A DNA stretch of 64,000 bases from Paraspadella gotoi (taxonomy: Eukaryota > Chaetognatha). Below the pieces are notes generated by a model. The model saw only the letters and a list, made by a program, of their open reading frames with translations. It made no database searches and had not been told where the DNA came from. The position numbers and the translations under genes are program-made. Where the stretch lies: the NCBI GenBank assembly GCA_051294375.1, contig CM119265.1, forward strand, positions 1,790,280 to 1,854,279. The letters are read 5' to 3'. Within the stretch, counting starts at the first letter, position 1. Every line of letters begins with the position of its first letter. This document shows positions 37,442 through 46,811 of this stretch, one piece after another.

Positions 37442-38053
37442 TCACTTGTACATGGACAAGTAATACTCTTCCTCGAGTTCGAAGAGGTCGCTGCACATCT
37501 CGTCACGAATCCGCAGCAGCGCCGCGTCCATCTCGTCGGCGGAGGCGCGGAACTTCCGGTTGTTGGCGACGATGCTGTCGTTGGTGGAAGGAAAGTCGTT
37601 GAGGATGAGAAATTGTTTGATGTCGGAGACGAGATTCATGAGCGACTCTCCGGCGCGGACGACGTTGGAGGCGCGGACCTGCATCTCGTAACCGTCCATT
37701 TCCCCTTGGGTTTGTCTGGAGATCGAGAGAGGGGGATGGGGTGTTGAGGGGGACGGGGACGGGGACGGGGCGTTTTATTTTATTTGTTTTATTTTTTAAA
37801 CCAATCTTTTCCCCGACCACCCAGAGTGAGCAACTCTCGAAAGAGATCTCCCAATAACCCTTAGAAACCTTGAAACTTGAGACAAAACGTTGCCATCGTC
37901 CTCAAACTTGCAGAGGCGAAGGATCTCCGCGTAGTTGTCTACCATCGCGCGGACGTCGTCCTTAAGACGCTTTGTGTAAGATTTGAGCAGCGCCTCTTTG
38001 CTCTGAGTCTGTGGAGCGGAGGCGCCGCCGCGACCGCCGCTCGGGGTTGCCAT
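37442..38053 (-). CDS. MED22: Mediator complex subunit 22
   Basis: Two exons (38053-37869, 37715-37442), 152 aa. Family core: [20 protein letters not shown], then across the intron [19 protein letters not shown], then [20 protein letters not shown] and the acidic end [16 protein letters not shown]22 is a head-module subunit of Mediator, a nuclear coactivator of RNA polymerase II. The protein ends soon after the conserved core, lacking the C-terminal extension of long vertebrate isoforms. The gene is packed tightly against KHK downstream. Confidence 0.95.
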
Positions 38054-38386
38054 GGAGATTGTTTTTTAAAGTTTGCAACTGAAGGCGGTGTGGATGATTC
38101 GTCCAAAAAGCATAGATAAATATATTGTTTAAACCTTGTAAACACCTTTGAAATGTTTCACGCTTTTTTGCCTCTATCGCAGATGCTTAAAATCGTTAAG
38201 ATATCACAAAATTTTACAATTTTTGCAATCACCTGCTTGAGGTTAACAGAAAACCAAATTGGTTAAAACCATAATCCAAATGATAAAATAACCAGAAAAA
38301 TAAGTCACTAATGTGCAATAAATCTCAATCAGATACTTCCAGCTTCTGATCGAGTTTGGAATGTAACCGCAACATTGATTTGGAAA

Positions 38387-38548
38387 TTAAGCGCACTTCT
38401 CTCGCTTCAACTCGTTGAGCAAAGCTGAAGCGTCTTCCTTCATCTGTAGTAGCTTCTCATGACTCCTATTACATAACTTGGGATTCTCGCCACAAAATTG
38501 AAGTCCTTCCTCCGCGTATTCAAGAGATTTTTCCAGCGCTGCTTCGTC
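38387..38548 (-). CDS. Orphan terminal exon of a STAND-TPR gene
   Basis: A 53-codon exon (DEAALEKSLEYAEEGLQF ... LLNELKREKCA, stop) preceded by an acceptor CTTAG, phase 0. It is clearly homologous to the last exon of the intact STAND gene (DVDSLQKAEEYATEASLFYG ... LINDLIEEEDP). The nearest matching open donor on this strand is at 44177 in the decayed STAND copy, also phase 0, which would place the complete HARS gene inside a 5.6-kb intron. Alternatively it is a relic left by rearrangement. Confidence 0.6.
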   Translation of the reverse strand, partial: DEAALEKSLEYAEEGLQFCGENPKLCNRSHEKLLQMKEDASALLNELKREKCA

Positions 38549-38937
38549 CTAAGATCAGAAGGCACAGAAGGGATAACCTCTTTTTACTTTCAAATTTATA
38601 CAAGTAAAGTTTGTAAACGTGCGGGGCACTGAACCTTACGTCATACATCCACAAAAGCTAATCCAAAATGCGTGGTTTACCGTACCTGCTAAAACCTTTT
38701 TTTGAATATTTAACTAAACAAAATTCCGTAAAAATGTGAACATGAGAAAAAAATAACGCAAAAAGTATTTAATTTTTATTTGACAAACGAAATAACAATT
38801 TTGGTACATTAAAAATTACCTACTTTTGTGTAAATCAGAACTATTTAGCATTTATGTAACTATGTCAAATGATTTCTTGAGAAATAAATAATCCACACGG
38901 CGAAAGTTCGTCCTACATCAGTATCACTTCTTCAACA

Positions 38938-41900
38938 TCAGTTCGTTTCTTTGTGATACTTGAAATCTCCGATGACAGTTTTGAATTCCGGTTGATTGAT
39001 TACCGTTTTAAACCAACGGTAGACGTTAACGAACTCAGTTTGGAGAGAAGAGAATGGCAACGCGTGCTCAAACGGAAGCAGGAGGTTGCACGACATCGTT
39101 ATATCGGCGAGAGATATTCGTTGTCCGACCTGAACACCATTTTTTAAAATTATTTAATTAAAATTAAAAAAATTAATTAAAATTTAAAAAAAATAATTAA
39201 ATTAAAATTAATTAAAATTAAAAAATTAAAATTGAAAAAAATATCACAATGTTAAATTAAAATAATAAGTTTCTTTTTAACTAATTAAGCCTTACCACAA
39301 AAGTTTGCTTGAGCAAATAAGCATCCAACACGTTCAAGGTCTTTTTGAATTTTTGCGAGGCTCTCGACATTTCTCCCTCGTTTCTGAATCATCACAATCG
39401 ACATTAAAATTCAATTTTCACACAAACGCTACTCAATGAATATAAAACTATTCACTTGGGCATGATTCCTAAAATGGGAAAAACCCATCCACAGGCCGGC
39501 GGAAGGATTTCGTTCTCGGCAAACTCCATCCACTGTTGAATCTCTGCCCGTTGCTCTTTCGTCCGCCCGCGCAATTTTTCATCGGCGAGGTAGATGGCGA
39601 TCGCGTTCGATTCAAAAAGGCGGCGAGATCCGTCGGCCGTCTCAAAAGCGGGGACTTTGCCAGTCGGAAATTTGGCGAGAAATTCCGCGGTAGTGTTTGT
39701 TTCGCCCATGACGAATCCGGGTGGAGATGAGATGACGGTCACCTCCGCACCTTTGGATGGTTATGAGATAATGTTTCGTAAATTATTATTCAGCCAATGA
39801 TATGGGATGAACATAAAAAAATAACTGTTAATACTACCAGAGTATTGCGCAGCAATGAGGCCCTTATAAGATCTGAAGCTGTTGGGATAAGTGTAGAGAT
39901 TTCCTTTGATTGGCGTTTCTTCTTCAGAAGCCGTCGGAGTTGAAACTGGAGATGAGGATTGGATCTCAGTCCCGCGCAATCTCTTCACTTCCTCGATCAG
40001 TTGAAGGCGGGGAACCTCTCTCTCTTTTCTCGAAGAAATCTCGCGAAATTTTACAACGCCCTGTACGTAGATGAGAAATAAAATTGGCGAATTATATTCG
40101 TTTATCACAAGGAAAATATGATTAACGTATCTCATGATTACCGCATCCAGCTCCGTTTGTCCGATTATAATGGCGTTCGGGATTCCGGACGCCTCACAAT
40201 ATTGTAACTGATCCAACAGCTTGGGATTTTTCTTGTATGACTGTTCCGCTTTGATACCTAAATAAATGCTAAGTTCGATGCTGGCGTCGTAACATATTAC
40301 AAAAAGCGAGAGATTTCTGTCAAAGTCATCCACTCTATGATCCTGATTGATTATCAGACTCGAGTGATTGACAACCTCTACCAATCTCACCGGCGTCCCA
40401 CAAGGAGGCGATGATCCTCATCCTCTCCTCATGAAGCTTCTTGTGAGCCGAGGCGACGTAGACTTCAGTTTCCGTCGTCCTCGTCTTCGCTTTTCTCTTT
40501 TCCAAAATCGAAAATATTCGCTCGATCCCGATGGAGATTCCGACGCAGGGAACCTGAAAAAAATTATAAGGATATCGAATAATTAATAATTAAATTTTAG
40601 AATTACTATTTACTAATAATATGGATAAGGATATCCGTATCTTCTGTGCCCCCTCACCAGCAATGGAGCGGGTCATGGGCTTATAATTAGGCTTCGGGGT
40701 TCTCTAGGGCACCAAAGCGGTTTACGGCCATTCTCACGGTTCCCGCAGGGTAGATACCATTGGGGATAGATCGTATCTCATGGTCATGAGCTGATGGTAT
40801 TGCTCAACGAGCCACTGGGTCACGCCTGAAGGTATCACCGCCTCTCCTCCAGCTTCATACAACCAATCCCATTGGCTTAGAGGGGAAACACTCTCTCTCT
40901 CTCACCTTCTTCCCCTGCGCGTGGAACATTCCCACCAAATCGTCGTATCTCCCTCCGCCGGCGACGGAGCCCAACGAGGCCGTCTCTCCCTCCTCGGTGA
41001 GTTCGGAGGCGGCGGCGGCGGATTGGATCAAGACGGCCTCGTAGATGACGCCCGTGTAGTAGTCGAGGCCGCGGGCGAGTGAGAGATCGAAGGAGACTCG
41101 ACCGGTGACTCCGTAGAGTTCGCAGTACTTCCGATCGAGATTGGAAAGATGATAGGAAAAGGGTGGAGAAAATGCAGAATTTCACATCATTTCACTTCTC
41201 TTTTTTACAAGAGCTTAATAAATAAAAACCAGGCTAAATTTTACTTTCGCCGACCGAGGTTTTGGCGTCTTTTTAAAAACTACTTGAAAATATTTATTTT
41301 TAGAAAACCACCTTTAACCCACCCCCCGAACTCCGATCGGCGAAAGTAAATTTAACCCCATAAAACCCCATTAGGCTCTTTGACTCACTTGCAACAGCAA
41401 CGCCATCTCCTCTATCGCTTTTTGTGCGTCTTTGTTTTTCGCCAACCTCTGATCGGATTTCAGTTTTTCAACCAGCTCAACTCCTCCGTTGAGTTTCACG
41501 TATTCGCCCAGCAAATCAGCCACGGCCGGCTTCAACCCTGAAAAAGGATAAAAGGATAAAAGAAACTAATAAAAGACAAGACAAATAAACTAATAAACTA
41601 ATAAAACACAAACCCCGTCACTTTCTTTACCTTTCTCCTCGACCATTTCCTGCCTGACTTCGGCCCAGGGCGACTTGTCCAACTTGTCTACCGACGAGCA
41701 AATGGGACGGAAGTCTTTCTTTGGCACGCCGCAGACTTCGAAGAGGCCGTCGAGCAATTTCCGGTGGTTCACCTTCACCACGAACGGACCCAATTCCAAG
41801 CCTGGATAAAAATTAATCAAAATAAATCAATAATAAAACATATTATCACTTAATTGAGAGAAGTCAGAAGAAGTCAGGTTCTTGAACCAATTTCATGACA

Positions 41901-43902
41901 GAACTGCTCTCAATCAAGACTCACTCACTCTCACACTTTTTAAGGCCCGCATCACCCTCACAGGATAATGACATAGCAGGTCTCTGACTTTCAAAAAGTT
42001 CAGTCTCATCTCAGAGTACCCGGCTATGTTATCTTGTAAGAGGGACGAAACCCACTATAGCCTGTTCAATGTCAGAAGGCAAGAAAGCTAATTTATTAAA
42101 TAAATGAATAATTTCCACATCGACCGTAGTGGAATCAATTTGATGTGGAATCGGAACCTGAAAGTATTTCGTCGACGATCTTGACGCATTCCACGTCGGG
42201 AATCATGACGTCGAACTGACCCGCGATGTCAAAGTCGCACTGATAGAATTCGCGGTATCGACCCAACGTCATTCGAGGTTTGTCTCGTCGGTAAACCTGA
42301 CACCAGAATCAAAAAAATGCATCTTTTAATTGTCTCAAATTATTTTTTTATTATTTATTCAAATTAAAAGAAACTCACTTTGGAAATTTGGTATCGCTTA
42401 ATGTTGTTGATCTTGTTCATCGCAACGTATCTCGCGAAGGGAACGGTGAGATCGTACCTGCCGAGAGGGAAGGGAAGGGAAGGGAAGGGAAAAAAAAAGC
42501 ACCTTTACAAAATGGAAATAAGAATGTATGGCAACGGGGGGACAAGTGTGATGACCGGGGTGTGAGGCATCTCCCGACAGCTGGCACTCAGGGCTTTGGA
42601 CCTTCAGTGACCCACCCCATGTCACTGGCGTGTTTATGCTGACACCATCACACTTTAACCAGCATGACTGTGAGGGGATTGAACTCGGAACTCACGGTTG
42701 GTGAAAGAGTATTTAGCTGTCCAAGCCAAAGGGACGAGCTGAGTTTCACCAAGCTATACGGGAGGCGAATTTAGGATTCGCCACAAATGACGAGAGTTAA
42801 TGTCCAACATGTCTGTCTGTCTGTGTCTGTGTCTCTCTCTCTCATCTCATCTTCTCTCTCATTCACTTGTCTCCCCCCCTCTACCTGAGACTAAGCAACT
42901 CTCCCCCCTGGTCCTGCAGGTCGTAGATGAGCTTAGAGTCTTCTCCGTATTTCCCGGTCAGCGTCTCTTTGAGCTCAAAGACGGGCGTATCGATCGTCTC
43001 GGCCCCGTGACGCTTGAAGGTCTCAACGATGATCTTCATCGCATTCTCGCGGATCACCATCTGTCGAGGGTCGTAGTCGCGGGTGCCTGAAGGAAGTGGA
43101 GAGGGGAGTTCGATCGGCTGAGTGGTAGGAAAACTTCGTCTGGTTCAGCGGTTGTATTTAATACCCCGCAACCCGTCCGACAGTCAGCAGCACCTATGGC
43201 GCCGGAGATAGCACGAGCTTTCAACCCTAGGGGCTCGGGTTCGCGCCCTGCTGATTAGTAAAAGCGGGACGAGGCGTCTAAGCCACCTGTAGTGACGGAC
43301 TACAGCCCGATCCGAAGTTAGGGACCTTGTGTGTAACGGACGGTGAACCGCTCGCGGCATCGTCTTCCACAACTTTTTCATCGGTACAGATGAAATCTGT
43401 TGATCTGTAAATCATTATAATATTACATAATCTTGAAAATGATATCTCTTGGCTTGAATGACGATACATAATAAATGAATGCTGTGGTCAACCATGTCGA
43501 TTGTCCAATGTCCATTCACCAACCCATCCCACCTTTCGGGCACTTGAGAAAGAAAGGAGACGCTTCGCCATCCGGCGCCATCTCCTTTACCGATCCCTCA
43601 TTGGTCGAATTCTCCGCGGCAACTCCCCCATTGGCCAATCGGGCCTTGAGCTCCAAGAGTTTATCCACTTGGGCTTTAATAACTTCTTTGTCGGCCTTTT
43701 GGCTCTTGAGTTTCCGCACGAGGTCACCCTGAGCCTTGATCGCTTCATCCATCGCGTCCGGTAGCAAGTTTACGGCGAGAGAATTGATTCCGAGATAAGG
43801 TTGCCGCGAAAAAAGTCTACAACTGACTGTTCCAAGAGAACAAGATGGAAATTTTCGAGTTTGAACGAGCAACCGGGTGACTGGGATTTTCCAGAATGAC
43901 AT
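38938..43902 (-). CDS. HARS1: Histidyl-tRNA synthetase with mitochondrial leader, WHEP domain and C-terminal eEF1-gamma-like GST domain (fusion)
   Basis: Thirteen exons keep one frame (43902-43533, 43086-42885, 42457-42379, 42296-42158, 41801-41631, 41537-41389, 41127-40906, 40553-40391, 40257-40142, 40060-39838, 39750-39456, 39383-39296, 39129-38938), 802 aa against 509 in human HARS. Residues 1-50 are a leader rich in Arg, Ser and Leu without acidic residues until Asp49. WHEP domain about 51-95 ([20 protein letters not shown]). Class II core: TRDYDPRQM, motif 2 [14 protein letters not shown], His-binding [15 protein letters not shown] and [12 protein letters not shown]. Anticodon domain ends near [19 protein letters not shown] (about 550-569). 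After a Ser/Thr/Pro/Glu linker the same exon enters [20 protein letters not shown] (591 on), then [38 protein letters not shown] and [12 protein letters not shown], which is the GST-like N-domain of eEF1B-gamma. The gene stops after this domain; the eEF1-gamma C-domain is absent. One gene probably serves cytosol and mitochondria. Confidence 0.93.
40660..40855 (-). mobile_element. tRNA-derived SINE, family A
   Basis: Reverse complement reads GTGACCCAGTGGCTCGTTGAG...CATCAGCTCATGACCATGAG...GGCCGTAAACCGC, matching the copies at 19838-19985 and 47520-47685. In HARS intron 7. Confidence 0.75.
41231..41360. mobile_element. Short MITE-like inverted-repeat element
   Basis: Left arm GGCTAAATTTTACTTTCGCC (from 41232) and right arm ending GGCGAAAGTAAATTTAACCCC (to 41359) are imperfect inverted repeats of about 30 bp around an AT-rich centre. 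A left-arm copy occurs in DAW1 intron 1 (14273-14322). In HARS intron 6. Confidence 0.75.
41957..42055. repeat. Inverted-repeat (hairpin) element
   Basis: CCCTCACAGGATAATGACAT (41951 region) and GTTATCTTGTAAGAGGG (to about 42050) are imperfect inverted repeats. A related single arm, TTATCCTGTAAGAGTGATG with AGCCTGTCCAA downstream, occurs near 55177-55231. In HARS intron 4. Confidence 0.5.
42527..42788 (-). mobile_element. tRNA-derived SINE, family B
   Basis: Reverse complement matches 29509-29750 along its length, including TATAGCTTGGTGAAACTCAG and GTTCAATCCCCTCACAGTCA. It contains a short extra segment (CTCTTTCACCAACCGTGAG region) relative to that copy. In HARS intron 2. Confidence 0.85.
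43100..43385 (+). mobile_element. Putative tRNA-derived SINE, family C (single copy here)
   Basis: Shows GGCTGAGTGGTAGG (A-box-like), a repeated tRNA-like start, and CTCGGGTTCGCGCCCTG (B-box-like), followed by a GC-richer body unlike the surrounding AT-rich intron. No second copy in the window, so the family assignment is by structure only. In HARS intron 1. Confidence 0.45.
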
Positions 43903-44176
43903 TCACGGTGAAAAAGTTTTGGGGAAAAAGGAACATTAATCTGAAAAATAAAACTAATGCTATTGAAAGTAAAGCATTTCCTGTTTAGAACCTGAAACAG
44001 TGGTGGACATCAAAAACGGCAACAATGTCTACTTATAATATTAGGGAAATGGTTTTTAGAAATAACTTTCTAGTTTGAGAGATTAATTTTAAAGATTTCC
44101 GACTGTAGACTTAAGTTCAGTGCCCCATTTATCTATTATTGTTAACGACTTTGTTAATTTAAATTTTCGCACTCAC

Positions 44177-46061
44177 CTGTCGCTCGCTTCCCAATCGAAA
44201 ATAATGATCGGCCAAGGGAATGACGACCTTTAACAACGAAATATGGTCCGCCATAGGGAAATGCACTTTCACCAGCTCATGAGCCTTTTCCAATTCTTCC
44301 GCTCCAACAGTTTTGTCAAGCTCATTCAGGCAAGAACCGTAATTCTTTCTTAGTAAAATAGATTGCGACCAGTCCAATCGATAGCGATCCGTGCCCCCAG
44401 TGGTTGATCTTGTCGGTCCCCCGACTGTCTTAAGCTTGTCCATTATTTCAATCGCTTCCCGGTAATTCTTGAGCGCTAGTTCGTGATTAGACTTTGCAAA
44501 GCAAAAATCTCCGAATCTCTTGAAGGCCTTGGCTGTGACTTCGTGATCACCCAGGATATCCTTGAATTCTTCACAGCAATCTTGAAAACCTTTTCTCGAT
44601 TCAACCTCGTCATCGGGAGCAACGTCGTCAGAAGATTTTTTGCTCCTTTCTCTTATCAAACAAATTCGATATCTCCAATAATCTATGCGGTGGTGCCTTC
44701 GCTCTTCAGGATCTTCAGGGATCCACTGCCCTAACTTTAATATAGCCTGCCTGACGCAGCCAGAGAACGAGCGGCGGCGTAGTAATTGGTAGCTATGACA
44801 GGCGGGGAGCAAGGATGATTCAGCATCAGGTCTTGGTCTCCAGAAGCTAAAGAGTCCAAAAATAGTTTTGCTTTTCTGATGTTTTCTATGTTTTTTCTCG
44901 GGTGTTTTCGTCTCAACACTTCATTGGAATAACACAATAAGAGAACTTTGGTATTACGTATCGCAGCTGTCTCAATTTCATTCCAGCGAGTTTTTTTCTT
45001 TCCCAGCCAATAGTCATCAAAATTAAAATTCCTTGCGTGCAACGAATCTCGTTTTAGAGTGCTGATTGATTAAATCAATGCAGTGTTGTATCTGATTTTC
45101 AATAGGGCAGAATTTAAAAATTTCCATGCAAATTGCTTTGTAAATTTGTTTTATATTTTTCTCATGAAAAAAATTAAACAAAAATCTTCTACACATAATA
45201 AATTTCATCTTTCTTGCAACTTGTTTGGCAAGCTCCGTTTTTCCAATTCCTCGGGGACCGTGAATAAAACTAATTGGACTGCCATTAAGATCATTTATGA
45301 TCTCATCTATTTCCTCCCTCCGATTTTCAACAATCCGCGATTGCACCTCCCTGCATTCACCAATGTTGGTTTCTGCACTTTTTGCCAAAGTGGCAGATTG
45401 TTCCAGATTTTTTGGGGGAATCGCTATATGAACATTATTGTAATTGCCAATCAAAATCGGGGAGATGTTGAGGCCTTCCGCGCCCAACTGGGTTTCTGAT
45501 TCTTCGGCGCTCAATTGATTGGCAAAAGTATCAGCGCCGAATGCAGGGCTAGATGGTAGAGCAGCGGCTTGGTCATCTATCAAAAACACCGAAAGACTCT
45601 GCGCCAAAAGAAGACCCTTCGTCGCGGTCGTCGGCGAAAAGATGAGAGTCGATTTCGTCTCGAGACGATGCGCGGGAAACCTCGCTCACATTCGCCGCCT
45701 GCGATGGCAACAGTTCCTCCTGAAAGGGCAACAGTTCCCCCTGCACTCCCTCCACCCTCGCTCCCTCCCCTCCACCCGCCAAAAACTCTTCCGCCCTCAT
45801 CGTCAAGTGAAGATCGTCGGGATCGAGTCTGGCTTCGGCGAGATTTCGGTTCCTCCTCGGCTCCAGAGTCGATCGTCCAGGTTGGCTTTCGACGAGCTCG
45901 TCCGCGAGGATCTCGTCCGTGGGTCTCCCTACTTCAGTCCGTTTCTTTGCCTCGTTATAAAGACGAGCAGACGCTTCTTTGATTTCCTCACTTTCGCTTC
46001 CATCTTCTTCATCTCCGTCGAGACGAAATAGATTCAGATCGGAAATCGTCTCCTCACACAT
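44177..46061 (-). pseudogene. Decayed STAND-TPR paralogue with RHIM-like motif
   Basis: Three segments in different frames are each homologous to the intact STAND protein: 46061-about 45580 (N-terminus; LDPDDLHLTMRAEE matches DPTDFHLSMEPEED), about 45600-45030 (SPILIGNYNNVHIAIPP, P-loop GPRGIGKTEL, RRFLFNFF) and about 45040-44177 (TPR-like part, ending at donor CAG|GTGAGT). Changing TTTTT to TTTT near 45575 would fuse the first two. Around 45040 about 300 residues are missing relative to the intact copy, removing Walker B and the winged helix. A further frame change lies near 44755. Probably a pseudogene, but assembly indels could explain two of the three breaks. The motif upstream of the P-loop is the better RHIM match of the two copies. 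Confidence 0.7.
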
Positions 46062-46811
46062 TTCGTGTCTTTTTCAGAGCGGAGACATGGAGTTACTGAT
46101 TAAATATAAATGTTTAAAAAAAAATCAACGAGGAACGATTAAAACTCATTAGTGTAAAAAGAAAAACAATCTAAGAAGTCTTTAACAATAAAGAGAACAA
46201 TAAACTTTATTTTCCTATTAAATATAAAATGTCCGTCGATGACAACATTGAAAATAAAAAATTAGCTGCTAAATATATATATATATTTCCATAAACCAAA
46301 TTGTTCGAAATTTTTTAACTACTGTGAAAAGATGGGCAAGATTGATTACTATACTGCAATACTGAGGAGGGGGCGTAGGGAGAGGTCAGAGACGAGGTTC
46401 ACACCAGATAAGAACTCAAGACAAGAATCACCACACGAATTCATCGAGAAAACGAAAACCGTCGTCCCCGGCAGAGGGACGTATACGTATACTTGGCTCC
46501 CTAAGCGACCGCCTTCAGAGATATGAACATAAAATAACTACGAAATACATAGTATATTGTACCCCGTTGACCAAATAAAAGGTGACAACTTCGGACGAAG
46601 ATTCGTGAAAAACATCCGTCACGATTAGTCATTTATAAATTTTAATTTAATAAGCTAAGTATTAGAAAAAAATGTCGTTCGATCAAAACTAAACTGGAGG
46701 CACGCGATGCGATGAGATGAGGTCAAAAAATTAAGTCGCCACTGGGTTGTAGGATTTCGTCGCCCGCTGCTGCCCGGCGTCCTCGATCGGCGCCGCAACC
46801 ACCTCTCGTCG
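46062..46811. other. Intergenic, no gene seen
   Basis: Between the STAND paralogue start and the SLC25A20 stop. AT-rich with a short TA run near 46276. A 64-codon ORF at 46332-46526 is unsupported. Confidence 0.45.

Noticed and set aside
38938-39838. Separate eEF1-gamma gene downstream of HARS
   Set aside because: No Met precedes the LYTYP start, the sequence shares an exon with the HARS end, and the eEF1-gamma C-domain is missing.
43230-43260. Functional tRNA gene suggested by GGGTTCGCGCCC
   Set aside because: I could not fold a complete cloverleaf with anticodon arm and acceptor stem; treated as a tRNA-derived element.
46332-46526. 64-codon plus ORF
   Set aside because: Basic composition only; no family resemblance or flanking exons.
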